DNA from: an uncultured Alistipes sp.
GTDB lineage: Bacteria > Bacteroidota > Bacteroidia > Bacteroidales > Rikenellaceae
Direction: 5' to 3'
Assembly: GCA_900550925.1 (NCBI GenBank)
Contig: URTU01000065.1
Coordinates: 1 to 11,043, forward strand
Length of the DNA stretch: 11,043 nucleotides
Both the position numbers and the translations under genes were made by a program. The notes under the pieces are model-generated. The model saw only the letters and a program-made list of their open reading frames with translations. It ran no database searches and had not been told where the DNA came from. The first letter of the stretch is position 1. Each line of letters begins with the position of its first letter. Positions 1-7,529 of this stretch are shown piece after piece.

Positions 1-1
1 C

Positions 2-418
2 GTCGCCTGCCACAACCGCGGCAATACCGACGCCGGTTCCGACGAGACGTCACATTCAGCCACACAGGCTGTCGACATGAGCAACGTCACGACCTATGTC
101 ATTTCGGACGCAAATGCCGACGAGCGGGTCGTCGACACCCTTTCATTCGGGCGCATGTTCAGCGGCGAACAGGCCCGGCAACGCATCGCGCTGGTCAACA
201 GCACCTCAAAGCCGATGGTCATAATCCGTACCGAAACATCGTGCGGATGCACCGTTGCCGAATACGACAAAGCTCCTGTACAAAAGGGAGATACGCTGCT
301 GATGACCTTCGGTTTCGACTCGCGCGGGTTCCACGGCTGGCAGCTGAAACGAATGACCATACATACCTCGGCCTCGCCCAAACCGGTAATCATATACCTC
401 GAAGCCGAAGTCGAGTAA
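2..418 (+). CDS. DUF1573 domain lipoprotein, 3' part (5' end outside window)
   Basis: The frame is open from base 2, and its first codons read V-A-C-H-N-R-G, which looks like the end of a lipobox (…-V-A-C) followed by a polar linker. The protein is therefore probably a lipoprotein whose signal peptide lies just outside the window; the internal ATG at 77 is unlikely to be the real start. The rest is one DUF1573 domain of about 100 residues. It has the family's hallmark T-S-C-G-C-T motif (bases about 236-253), then a K-x-P-x-x-K-G-D turn and a V-x-F-D-S-x-G-like strand (here TFGFDSRG), and ends in beta strands. DUF1573 proteins are abundant in Bacteroidota and are thought to have an Ig-like or ASH-like beta-sandwich fold; no biochemical role is established. 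In many Bacteroidota this gene sits between nusB and yajC, and yajC does follow here. The family call is firm and the lipidation is inferred. Confidence 0.88.
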   Translation, partial: VACHNRGNTDAGSDETSHSATQAVDMSNVTTYVISDANADERVVDTLSFGRMFSGEQARQRIALVNSTSKPMVIIRTETSCGCTVAEYDKAPVQKGDTLLMTFGFDSRGFHGWQLKRMTIHTSASPKPVIIYLEAEVE

Positions 419-435
419 TTTAACGCGGCAAATGA

Positions 436-465
436 TTGGTTTCAGAAGAAAAAACCGTATATTTG
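436..465 (+). promoter_or_regulatory. Bacteroidota-type promoter for yajC
   Basis: A perfect TAnnTTTG -7 element, TATATTTG, lies at 458-465. A TTG at 436-438, 19 bp upstream, fits the -33 element. Transcription would start near 470, leaving a leader of about 30 nt before the yajC ATG. The stretch is AT-rich compared with the flanking coding DNA. It suggests yajC can be transcribed independently of the DUF1573 gene. Assignment is by consensus only. Confidence 0.65.
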
Positions 466-500
466 TCCCAATTGTCAAACAGAATTAAATTTTACAACCT

Positions 501-839
501 ATGTTAACATTCCTTCAGGCCGCCGAAGCCGCACCGCAAGCGCCGTCGCAAAACGGTTTCTTCATCGTCATTGCCGTCATGATCCTGGTCATGTGGCTCT
601 TCATCTGGAGACCCGAGTCGAAACGCCGCAAAGAGATGAACAAATTCCGCGAATCGCTCGCTAAAGGTTCCAAAATCGTAACCGCCGGCGGAATTCACGG
701 CACAGTCAAGGAGGTCAAAGAGAATTATGTACTGGTGGAGGTCGATACAAACGTCTCGATCCGTGTCGACAAAAGCATGGTAATGGCCGATCCGTCGGCG
801 CAGCAGCAGAACAACAATACTCCTGCCCAGTCAAAATAA
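501..839 (+). CDS. yajC: Preprotein translocase subunit YajC
   Basis: This is a 112-residue protein of normal YajC length. A short Ala/Pro/Gln-rich N-terminus is followed by one membrane helix (residues about 19-36) and then the family's RP-x-x-K-R-R-K-E basic stretch (R37-P38-E39-S40-K41). The soluble domain has G-S-K-I-V-T-A-G-G-I-H-G-T-V, the typical YajC beta-barrel core, and the tail is Gln/Asn-rich. YajC associates with SecDF and SecYEG at the inner membrane and assists, but is not essential for, protein export. The ATG at 501 is preferred because it lies just after a good promoter and gives the expected length. In relatives yajC is often followed by ybbR and coaE; here a terminator follows instead. 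Confidence 0.95.
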   Translation: MLTFLQAAEAAPQAPSQNGFFIVIAVMILVMWLFIWRPESKRRKEMNKFRESLAKGSKIVTAGGIHGTVKEVKENYVLVEVDTNVSIRVDKSMVMADPSAQQQNNNTPAQSK

Positions 840-865
840 TCACCTTACAAGACTCGACTGAAAAC

Positions 866-908
866 AAAAGCGGTCGTCCGGCTTCAGGAAGTTCGGGCGG
901 CCGCTTTT
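866..908 (+). terminator. Intrinsic terminator after yajC
   Basis: A 15-bp stem pairs 866-880 with 894-908, with two G-U wobbles in the RNA and a 13-nt loop. It starts in AAAAGCGG and ends in CCGCTTTT, so the 3' arm supplies the U-run and the mirrored A-run could let it also work on the opposite strand. It begins 26 bp after the yajC stop codon and separates yajC from the operon starting at 1203. Confidence 0.85.
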
Positions 909-1164
909 CAATTACGTTTTCCGGCCCGATCCGACCGCCACAACTGCCTCGAACACTCGGGCTGGAGTCAACCGGATGCCGACATGCCGCATTCACTGAC
1001 CTGCCCCACCGCGACAGCTTTCCAACCATATCTTCGGGATATTTTCCTCTCATTACGAACGGCCGTCGACGGCTGATCGATTTCCGGCACGCGACAATCC
1101 ACGGAGAGCTTCTCAAGAAAAAAGCGACGTTGACCGGCATCGCTGTCGATGATTCCGAAAATTT
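909..1164. other. Intergenic stretch with no recognisable gene
   Basis: About 256 bp between the yajC terminator and the promoter region of the 1203 gene. It stays GC-rich, but none of the open frames on either strand gives a protein-like composition or a family motif; they continue into neighbouring genes as antisense shadows. No tRNA, repeat array or strong hairpin was seen. It could be a decayed gene, an untranslated leader or host an unrecognised small RNA; nothing supports choosing among these. Confidence 0.5.
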
Positions 1165-1187
1165 TAATTATCTTTGAAAGATAATTA
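1165..1187 (+). promoter_or_regulatory. Promoter -7 element inside a perfect 23-base palindrome (1203 operon)
   Basis: TATCTTTG at 1169-1176 matches the Bacteroidota -7 consensus TAnnTTTG and would place transcription start near 1183, about 20 nt before the ATG at 1203. No clear TTG -33 element is visible at the usual spacing. The -7 element lies inside a perfect inverted repeat: 11-bp arms (TAATTATCTTT and its complement) around a single central G at 1176. Such symmetry over a promoter is what an operator for a dimeric repressor looks like, but an AT-rich palindrome can also arise by chance. Promoter role is likely; operator role is speculative. Confidence 0.55.
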
Positions 1188-1202
1188 TACAATCTTGCAA
1201 AG

Positions 1203-2474
1203 ATGGATATCAAACATATCAAAACCCAACTCGCCCGAGTGGCTGGCGTAACCGAAAACTGGAATGAAAACGAGAATGTTCCGGCCATCGAACGGCAGAT
1301 TGTCCTCGAGGCTCTGGCATCGCTCTACGAAGAGATACGCTTCGGCCGGATGCAGATGACACCCCAACAGCCAGAGAATACGCCCTCCGAACCGGAGAGT
1401 GCATCCGAAAACGAACAGGAGACCGAAATGGCCACCCCGATCGACCTGAGCAACATCTTTCCGGCCGAGGGAGAGACTCGCGTTCCGGCATCTCCGGAAC
1501 CGGAAGACAAAGCAGAACCGGCACACTCCCCTGCCCTCGAGTCTGAAGATTACGATAATGTACCCGAAGCAGCAGATACCGAAACCGTGGCGGCAGACCT
1601 CATGACTGAAGAGATTTCCGAGCCGGCCGACAGCGCATCCGTTTCGGCACCCGATACCGTACCGGCTGACATACAGGCCTCCGAGAGTACAGATACTGCA
1701 ACCCCTTCGGAGCCGGCCGACAGTACCGACGGCGTCCAGCAGCCGCAACAACCCTCGGGGCAGTCGGCTCTGTTCGACCTGGACAAGATCAAGCGTTCGC
1801 GTAACAACCGTCGGATAATAATGACTCTCTACGGCGAATCGGGGAGCGTAATTCCGTCAACAACCGATCGTCCGACCGCCACAACCGCCTCCCAAGACGA
1901 ACAGAAGAGTTCAACGACGGTTGCCGACGATCGACATCAGGACAACCGCACCGCCGAACCACAGGATAACGGAACAGTCGGCCCCCGCATGACCGACAAC
2001 ACGCCCCAGCAGGAAAAGCCTCAACAAGAGAGTTGTCCTCCGGCACCGGAACCGGCAGCAACTGTTCATACGCATATTCCGGAGTCGACTCCCGTACCGA
2101 ACCGTACCGAACCGTCGTCGGCATTTGCTCCCGAAGGCAAACCGCATCCCGTACTGGGTGAGGTGATCAACGCCGGGAGCAAAACCGTCGGTGAGGCGAT
2201 GGCCGAGACACCGAAGCACGACATAACCGAAAAGATCGTCCACAGCGACCATATCACCGATCTCAACCAGGCCATCGGCATCAACGACAAGTTCATCATG
2301 ATCCGCGACCTGTTCAACGGCGACGGTTCCCGATACGATGCCGCCATAGCCGAACTGAACAAGTTCGACAACTTCGACGCGTGTCTGATCCATATCGCAT
2401 CGCACTACCGTTGGGATCCCGACAGCGACGGAGCGAAGCTGCTCATGGAGATTCTCTCGCGCAAACTGTTGTAA
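1203..2474 (+). CDS. Uncharacterised acidic protein with long disordered centre
   Basis: A 423-residue soluble protein with no signal peptide and no membrane segment. It has three parts. Residues 1 to about 52 form a helical-looking N-terminus (MDIKHIKTQLARVAGV…LEALASLYEEIRFG). Residues about 53-310 are low-complexity, rich in Glu, Pro, Ser, Thr, Asp and Gln, with short repeats such as EPADS twice and a 10-bp tandem repeat in the DNA at 2091-2110. From about 311 to the end (GKPHPVLGEVIN…LLMEILSRKLL) is a compact C-terminal domain with the pattern D-L-x-x-A-I-G-I-N-D-K-F-x-x-I-R-D-L-F-N-G-D, then Y-D-A-A-I-A-E-L-N and a final aromatic/helical segment. I recall similar C-terminal segments in Bacteroidota hypothetical proteins, but no function is known to me. 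It is the first gene of the array, 24 bp upstream of rsmI. The ATG at 1203 follows a promoter-like element directly. Confidence 0.85.
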   Translation: MDIKHIKTQLARVAGVTENWNENENVPAIERQIVLEALASLYEEIRFGRMQMTPQQPENTPSEPESASENEQETEMATPIDLSNIFPAEGETRVPASPEPEDKAEPAHSPALESEDYDNVPEAADTETVAADLMTEEISEPADSASVSAPDTVPADIQASESTDTATPSEPADSTDGVQQPQQPSGQSALFDLDKIKRSRNNRRIIMTLYGESGSVIPSTTDRPTATTASQDEQKSSTTVADDRHQDNRTAEPQDNGTVGPRMTDNTPQQEKPQQESCPPAPEPAATVHTHIPESTPVPNRTEPSSAFAPEGKPHPVLGEVINAGSKTVGEAMAETPKHDITEKIVHSDHITDLNQAIGINDKFIMIRDLFNGDGSRYDAAIAELNKFDNFDACLIHIASHYRWDPDSDGAKLLMEILSRKLL

Positions 2475-2498
2475 AACGACAAACCAACCAGGCAAGCC

Positions 2499-3239
2499 AT
2501 GTCGAAACTCTACATCGTCCCGACCCCGATAGGCAACCTCGACGACATCACGTTGCGGGCCATCCGCGTGCTCGAGGAGGTGGACTATATCCTGGCCGAG
2601 GATACCCGCACCACCTCCGTTCTGCTGCACCACCTGGGGATCGAAAAACGAATGTATTCGCACCACAAGTTCAACGAACACGCCACGGCAGCCTCGGTCG
2701 CCGAAGCGATCGGAGCCGGCAAAACCGTCGCCCTGGTCTCGGATGCCGGTACGCCGGGCATCTCCGATCCGGGGTTCCTGCTCGTCAGGACATGTCTCGA
2801 GGCAGGTATCGAGGTCGAAACGCTCCCGGGTGCCACGGCATTCGTCCCGGCTCTGATACAGAGCGGATTCCCGTGCGACAGATTCTGTTTCGAGGGATTC
2901 CTGCCCCAGAAAAAGGGCCGCAACAAACGTATCGAGGCCCTGCGCAACGAGGAGCGGACAATGATCTTCTACGAATCACCCTACCGGCTTGTCAAGCTTC
3001 TGCAGCAACTCGCCGAAACGATGGGTGCCGACCGTGAATGTTCCGTCTCGCGCGAGATATCGAAAAAATTCGAGCAGACCGTCCGCGGGACACTCGGAGA
3101 GTTGTGCGAACACTTCACGACCGAAGCCCCGCGCGGCGAATTCGTCGTAACGGTGGCTGGCTGTGCCAAAAACCGCCACACCGCCGAGCAGGACAGCCAT
3201 TCGGATGGCGCGGACGACTCCACCTCCGAAAATGATTAA
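2499..3239 (+). CDS. rsmI: 16S rRNA (cytidine1402-2'-O)-methyltransferase RsmI
   Basis: This 246-residue cytoplasmic enzyme uses S-adenosylmethionine to 2'-O-methylate C1402 in the decoding centre of 16S rRNA, acting with RsmH. The tetrapyrrole-methylase fold motifs appear in order: Y-I-V-P-T-P-I-G-N-L-D-D-I-T at residues 5-18, A-E-D-T-R-T-T at 33-39, L-V-S-D-A-G-T-P-G-I-S-D-P-G around 79-92, L-P-G-A-T-A near 109, then the R-T-M-I-F-Y-E-S-P-Y-R segment. RsmI normally ends soon after the E-F-V-V-T-V-A strand; here about 24 extra polar, acidic residues follow, probably a disordered tail. It lies 24 bp after the 1203 gene and 24 bp before the DUF389 gene, consistent with an operon. Family assignment is firm. 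Confidence 0.96.
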   Translation: MSKLYIVPTPIGNLDDITLRAIRVLEEVDYILAEDTRTTSVLLHHLGIEKRMYSHHKFNEHATAASVAEAIGAGKTVALVSDAGTPGISDPGFLLVRTCLEAGIEVETLPGATAFVPALIQSGFPCDRFCFEGFLPQKKGRNKRIEALRNEERTMIFYESPYRLVKLLQQLAETMGADRECSVSREISKKFEQTVRGTLGELCEHFTTEAPRGEFVVTVAGCAKNRHTAEQDSHSDGADDSTSEND

Positions 3240-3263
3240 CAGCCATAAAAACAGATATTCACG

Positions 3264-4673
3264 ATGACCCAGAACAGTACCGAAAACCGTCCCCGACACT
3301 CACGCTGGCACGCCTTTGCAGAGTTCTTCACCGACCGCTTCAATCTCGAAGAGGACAAGGCCCAACGCGACGAGGTGGTTGAAAACATCAGCAAAGGTGT
3401 CGTATTCCGCGGGGTCAACCTCTGGATCCTGATCTTTGCGACCATCATCGCCTCGCTCGGACTGAATGTCAACTCCGCCGCCGTGATCATCGGCGCCATG
3501 CTCGTCTCACCGCTCATGGGGCCCATCATGGGTATCGGGCTGTCGCTGGGGATCAACGACTTCGACCTGCTCAAGAAGGCCCTGCGGAACTTCGGCCTCA
3601 TGATAGCCGTTTCGATCATCGCCTCGACCCTCTACTTCTTCATCTCGCCGCTCAGCGACGCCCGCAGCGAACTCCTTGCCCGGACCGTCCCGACAACATA
3701 TGACGTGCTGATAGCCTTCTTCGGCGGAATGGCCGGCATGATCGCCCAGACCCGCAAGGACCGCAACTCGACCGTAATCCCGGGTGTCGCTATCGCCACG
3801 GCCCTCATGCCGCCATTGTGTACCGCCGGCTTCGGCCTGGCTACCGGACAGTTCCGATTCTTCATCGGCGCATTCTACCTCTTCTGCATCAATACGGTCT
3901 TCATCGCTCTGGCAACCTACATCATGGTGCGGTTCCTCAAGTACGAGAAGAAGATCTACATCGACAAACAGCGCGAACGGTATGTGCGCCGCATTATCAT
4001 GACCGTAACGCTCATCACATTCATCCCGAGCGTCATCATCGGGTTCCACATGGTGCGGGTATCGATCTTCGAGGCCACGGCCGACAAATTCGTCGCCCAG
4101 GCATTCAGGTTCGCCAACACCCGCGTCATCGAGTGCAAGAAAAGCTATCGCAGCCTCCCCGGCAAACAGTCCCAGATCGAACTGCTACTGTTGGGCGAAC
4201 AGCTGCCCGAGAGCAGTATCGACAATGCCCGCGCCCAGATGGAGAGTTTCGGGTTGCACAATACGGTGCTCACGGTACACCAGTCCGGCGACTTCGAACA
4301 CGAATCCTCGTCCGACATCTATTCGCTCCAGCAGGGATACTCGGAGCTTCTCGCCGAAAAGAACCGTCAGATATCCAGACTCACCTCGCAGCTCGACCAT
4401 CTCAGCGACAGCTACTTCAATTCGGAGGAGATTGCCGGAGAGCTGCTTGCCATTACCGACGGCGTAAGCAAAATCACACTCTCGAAGAGCCGTGACTACA
4501 TGGCGACCGACACCGTCAAGGCCGATACGTCGATCGTCTGCATCCTCACCGGCGACGGACAAACCCTGCCTCCCGATACGGCCCGGATCTCGAAGTGGCT
4601 CAAGGTGCGCTGCCGGGTCGATCACATAAAGATCTATCTCGAGGATTTCAAGGATAATACCCCAAAACAATGA
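3264..4673 (+). CDS. DUF389 family integral membrane protein
   Basis: A 469-residue protein. After a charged N-terminus of about 45 residues, a membrane domain begins at V-F-R-G-V-N-L-W-I-L. It carries the DUF389 signatures N-S-A-A-V-I-I-G-A-M-L-V-S-P-L-M-G-P-I-M-G and P-G-V-A-I-A-T-A-L-M-P-P-L-C. Five or six hydrophobic helices can be counted up to about residue 265. The last 200 residues are soluble and include a coiled-coil-like stretch (LLAEKNRQISRLTSQLDHL) and a beta-rich end. DUF389 proteins are widespread but have no agreed function; the conserved P-L-M-G-P and A-T-A-L-M-P-P motifs inside the membrane look like re-entrant or transport-site motifs, which is inference only. The stop codon overlaps the next start in ATGA (4670-4673), so translation is probably coupled to the acyltransferase downstream. 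Confidence 0.92.
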   Translation: MTQNSTENRPRHSRWHAFAEFFTDRFNLEEDKAQRDEVVENISKGVVFRGVNLWILIFATIIASLGLNVNSAAVIIGAMLVSPLMGPIMGIGLSLGINDFDLLKKALRNFGLMIAVSIIASTLYFFISPLSDARSELLARTVPTTYDVLIAFFGGMAGMIAQTRKDRNSTVIPGVAIATALMPPLCTAGFGLATGQFRFFIGAFYLFCINTVFIALATYIMVRFLKYEKKIYIDKQRERYVRRIIMTVTLITFIPSVIIGFHMVRVSIFEATADKFVAQAFRFANTRVIECKKSYRSLPGKQSQIELLLLGEQLPESSIDNARAQMESFGLHNTVLTVHQSGDFEHESSSDIYSLQQGYSELLAEKNRQISRLTSQLDHLSDSYFNSEEIAGELLAITDGVSKITLSKSRDYMATDTVKADTSIVCILTGDGQTLPPDTARISKWLKVRCRVDHIKIYLEDFKDNTPKQ

Positions 4674-5677
4674 TCAGGGAAACAGTCATAGAAATCAGAT
4701 ACCATATGCTCATGGCTTCGTGCCGCGTCGTCGGGGTTCTGCCCGATTGGTTCACGTACGGTATTCTGGGACGTCTGCTATACTTTATTCTGTACCGTGT
4801 GGCCCGTTACCGAGTCAAGGTCGTCCGCAACAATCTGCTGCATGCCTTTCCGGAGATGTCGGAACAGGAGCGCAGAACCATCGAACGCGATTACTACAAG
4901 CATCTGGCCGATGTCTTCATCGACACCATCGACATGTCGAACATGTCGGCCGAAGAGATGCGCCGACGACTGACGGTCGACGATATCGACAACCAGCTGC
5001 GGGTCACCTCCGGAAAATCATGGATCGCCATGATGGCCCATTACGGCAGTTGGGAGTATTTCGGGGCCTATCAGCTGTACGATCCCGCCTCGCAGGTCGT
5101 CGGGGTCTACCACCCGCTTCACGACCCGGCTTTCGACAAATATTATCGCAAGATACGTTCGCGTTTCGGAGTACTTACGATTGCCAGGAACGATATGGTC
5201 CGCTTCTGCCTCAGACACCGGAACGGATACAACGGCCATCCGATCATATTCGGACTGATCGCAGACCAACGCCCCCCGCAGGAGGATCACAAACTGTGCT
5301 GCGAATTCCTCAACCGTCCGACCCACTTCTTTATGGGCAGCGACTGGCTGGCCCGCCGGGTCGGGCTTCCGGTCTACTTCATGCACGTCGACAAAACCGG
5401 ACATTCCAGCTATCATATCTGGTTCGAGGAGCTCTACAACGGCACCGATCCGATCGAGGAGGGGGTGATAACGCACCGTTACGCACAGACGCTCGAAAAG
5501 ATGATCCGGCGCAAACCGTATCTGTGGATGTGGTCGCACCGGCGCTGGAAGAGTGCCGACATGCTCGAAGCGCAACTCAAGGCTTCAGCCAGCCAACTGT
5601 CGGAAGAGCCGGCCGTCATGTCGGATGCGGAGTGCGGCGCTCCGGCGGCAGGACAAAACGATACGGCGGACAAATAA
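4670..5677 (+). CDS. LpxL/HtrB-type lipid A acyltransferase family protein
   Basis: A 335-residue member of the bacterial lipid A acyltransferase family (Lip_A_acyltrans, PF03279). The catalytic H-x4-E dyad is visible as H-Y-G-S-W-E, His124 and Glu129. Other family features are a hydrophobic N-terminal segment (Y-G-I-L-G-R-L-L-Y-F-I-L-Y), V-V-R-N-N-L-L-H-A-F-P near residue 55, D-Q-R-P-P-Q after the middle, F-F-M-G-S-D-W-L-A-R-R, and a late Y-L-W-M-W-S-H-R-R-W-K. Family enzymes transfer an acyl chain from acyl-ACP to a lipid A precursor or related lipid at the inner face of the inner membrane. Some Bacteroidota homologues may acylate other lipids, so the exact substrate is not fixed. The final 35 or so residues are a polar, Ala/Ser-rich tail. 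Its start overlaps the DUF389 stop by 4 bp. Confidence 0.9.
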   Translation: MIRETVIEIRYHMLMASCRVVGVLPDWFTYGILGRLLYFILYRVARYRVKVVRNNLLHAFPEMSEQERRTIERDYYKHLADVFIDTIDMSNMSAEEMRRRLTVDDIDNQLRVTSGKSWIAMMAHYGSWEYFGAYQLYDPASQVVGVYHPLHDPAFDKYYRKIRSRFGVLTIARNDMVRFCLRHRNGYNGHPIIFGLIADQRPPQEDHKLCCEFLNRPTHFFMGSDWLARRVGLPVYFMHVDKTGHSSYHIWFEELYNGTDPIEEGVITHRYAQTLEKMIRRKPYLWMWSHRRWKSADMLEAQLKASASQLSEEPAVMSDAECGAPAAGQNDTADK

Positions 5678-5709
5678 TTCATGACTGAAGAGTGTAATCA
5701 TATACGGAT

Positions 5710-6759
5710 ATGGACAAGGCTTCGATCGTAATACTCAACTGGAACGGACGCGCTCATCTGGAGCGCTTCCTGGGAAGCGTCGTGCGCAATACGCCCGCAG
5801 AGTATCCGGTGATAGTTGCCGACAACGGTTCGACCGACGATTCGCTCGAATGGCTGAGAGCAGCCTATCCCCGTGTCGGCATCATCACCCTCGACCGCAA
5901 CTACGGTTTTGCAGGCGGTTACAACCGTGCCCTGGCGCAGGTCGAGTCGCAATACTACATCCTTGTCAACTCCGATGTCGAGACTCCCGAAGGGTGGTGC
6001 CAACCGTTGATCGAGTCTCTTGACAGCAATCCCGACCTCGGCGCCGTCGCCCCGAAACTGAAATCCGTCGACCATCCCGACCGGTTCGAATATGCCGGTG
6101 CGAGCGGCGGTTTCATCGATATTCTGGGCTATCCCTTCTGCCGCGGGCGGATTCTCGACAACATAGAGTGCGACCACGGTCAGTACGATACCCCGCGCCA
6201 TGTCTTCTGGGCCAGCGGCGCAGCCTTCGCCTGCCGTGCCGAGGCTTTCAAAAAGTGCGGCGGATTCGACGAGGATTTCTTCGCCCACATGGAGGAGATC
6301 GATCTCTGCTGGCGGATGCAGGAGGCAGGATACAGGATCGGCGTCGAACCGCGCAGTACGGTCTTCCATCTGGGCGGAGGGACGCTCGACTCCTCCTCGC
6401 CCCGCAAAACACTCCTCAACCACCGCAACAACCTGTCAATGCTCTTCAAGAACATGCCGGCCGGTTATCTGTGGTGGGTTCTGCCGCTTCGGCTGGTGCT
6501 GGACGGCGTCACGGCGGCGACATACGCCATGCGCGGCAGGTGGAGACACGTCGCGGCAGTCTGGCAGGCACATTACGGATTCTACCGGCAGACAGGGAGT
6601 CTGCGGGCAAAACGCCGCGAAATCAGACGCAACCGACCTCCTCTGCCCGCGACGGTCTACCGCGGCTCGATCGTGATCCGCTACATGCTCGGCCGCAGGA
6701 GCTTCGGCAACATGATGGCGGAGCATTTCACACCACGGTCGGGTGCCGCCAAACAATAA
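5710..6759 (+). CDS. Family 2 glycosyltransferase (COG1216-like)
   Basis: This 349-residue GT-A fold glycosyltransferase opens with S-I-V-I-L-N-W-N-G (residues 5-13). The nucleotide-sugar binding A-D-N-G-S-T-D-D-S is at 37-45, and N-R-N-x-G-F-A-G-G-like D-R-N-Y-G-F-A-G-G at 62-70. The metal-binding D-x-D-type N-S-D-V-E has Asp89, and the acceptor/catalytic M-E-E-I-D-L-C-W-R segment spans 194-202. This pattern is typical of rhamnosyltransferase-like GT2 enzymes acting on polysaccharide or glycolipid acceptors; the sugar cannot be read from the sequence. After the catalytic domain a hydrophobic, aromatic stretch near residues 250-275 (G-Y-L-W-W-V-L-P-L-R) and a very basic C-terminus suggest association with the inner membrane. 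It lies 32 bp after the acyltransferase and 38 bp before the next glycosyltransferase, pointing to a shared envelope role. Confidence 0.92.
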   Translation: MDKASIVILNWNGRAHLERFLGSVVRNTPAEYPVIVADNGSTDDSLEWLRAAYPRVGIITLDRNYGFAGGYNRALAQVESQYYILVNSDVETPEGWCQPLIESLDSNPDLGAVAPKLKSVDHPDRFEYAGASGGFIDILGYPFCRGRILDNIECDHGQYDTPRHVFWASGAAFACRAEAFKKCGGFDEDFFAHMEEIDLCWRMQEAGYRIGVEPRSTVFHLGGGTLDSSSPRKTLLNHRNNLSMLFKNMPAGYLWWVLPLRLVLDGVTAATYAMRGRWRHVAAVWQAHYGFYRQTGSLRAKRREIRRNRPPLPATVYRGSIVIRYMLGRRSFGNMMAEHFTPRSGAAKQ

Positions 6760-6797
6760 GAGAACAAATTCAACAACAACCTTAATACTATCCGGTT

Positions 6798-7529
6798 ATG
6801 CGAAATCTGGTCATAATACCCACCTATAACGAGAAGGAGAATGTCTCGGCCATGATAGACAAGGTCTTTTCGCTTGCAACGCCGTTCGACATCCTGATCA
6901 TCGACGACAATTCGCCCGACGGCACTGCCTCAATCGTCAAACGTCGCCAGGAGGATTTCCCCGGCCGGCTCCACCTCATCGAGCGGAGCGGGAAACTGGG
7001 ACTCGGCACGGCCTATCTGACCGGTTTCAGATGGGGCATCGAACAGAAATACGACTACATAGTCGAGATGGACTGCGACTTTTCGCACAATCCCGATGAC
7101 CTGCCCCGCCTGATCGAGGCGGCCGAGGCCGGTGCCGATGTTGTCATCGGTTCGCGCTACGTGCAGGGTGTCAACGTCGTCAACTGGCCCATGTCCCGTC
7201 TGCTGATGTCCTACTGCGCCTCGATCTACGTCCGCACCGTAACCCGGATGCCCATTCACGATGCTACGGCCGGATTTGTCTGCTACTCGCGCCGCGTGCT
7301 CGAAACAATCGATCTCGACAACATCCGCATGAAGGGATACGGCTTCCAGATCGAGATGAAATATACCGCCTGGCGGCTCGGATTCCGGATCCGCGAGGTC
7401 TCGATCATCTTTGTCGACCGGGTCCTCGGCTCCTCGAAAATGAGCAGTTCGATCTTCGGCGAGGCCTTCTTCGGTGTCATCAAACTGCGTTTCCGGCGCA
7501 TCGCTCCGGCAAAAAAGAGAAATAGCTGA
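6798..7529 (+). CDS. Polyprenol-phosphate mannosyltransferase-like GT2 (DPM1 type)
   Basis: A 243-residue soluble, short-form GT2 enzyme. It resembles dolichol/polyprenol-phosphate mannose synthases, which move mannose from GDP-mannose to a polyprenyl phosphate carrier at the cytoplasmic face of the membrane. Visible motifs are I-P-T-Y-N-E-K-E-N (7-15), I-D-D-N-S-P-D-G-T (35-43), G-K-L-G-L-G-T-A-Y, M-D-C-D-F-S-H (91-97), G-S-R-Y-V, D-A-T-A-G-F-V and Y-G-F-Q-I-E. The metal-binding motif usually reads M-D-A-D-x-S-H; here a cysteine replaces the middle alanine, with both aspartates kept. There are no C-terminal membrane helices, as in the DPM1 class that lacks them. It closes the 1203-7529 array. 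The sugar donor is inferred from the family; glucose or other hexoses are possible. Confidence 0.9.
   Translation: MRNLVIIPTYNEKENVSAMIDKVFSLATPFDILIIDDNSPDGTASIVKRRQEDFPGRLHLIERSGKLGLGTAYLTGFRWGIEQKYDYIVEMDCDFSHNPDDLPRLIEAAEAGADVVIGSRYVQGVNVVNWPMSRLLMSYCASIYVRTVTRMPIHDATAGFVCYSRRVLETIDLDNIRMKGYGFQIEMKYTAWRLGFRIREVSIIFVDRVLGSSKMSSSIFGEAFFGVIKLRFRRIAPAKKRNS

Noticed and set aside
77..418. ATG at 77 as the start of the DUF1573 gene
   Set aside because: The frame is open upstream to the window edge and reads V-A-C followed by a polar linker, which fits a lipoprotein with its signal peptide outside the window.
715..1140. Minus-strand 141-residue frame in the gap after yajC
   Set aside because: It runs through the yajC terminator and antisense to yajC; the residue composition is Arg/Ser/Pro-rich without any motif.
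1620..1723. Repeated GAGCCGGCCGACAG (1620-1633 and 1710-1723)
   Set aside because: It encodes the short peptide EPADS twice within the low-complexity linker; too short and isolated to be a repeat array or mobile-element border.
4720..5688. 322-residue open frame overlapping the acyltransferase in another frame
   Set aside because: The other frame carries the complete acyltransferase with its H-x4-E dyad; this one has shadow-like composition and no domain.
5681..5731. Short 16-codon open frame between acyltransferase and GT2
   Set aside because: It overlaps the GT2 start out of frame, has no recognisable features and is of a length expected by chance.
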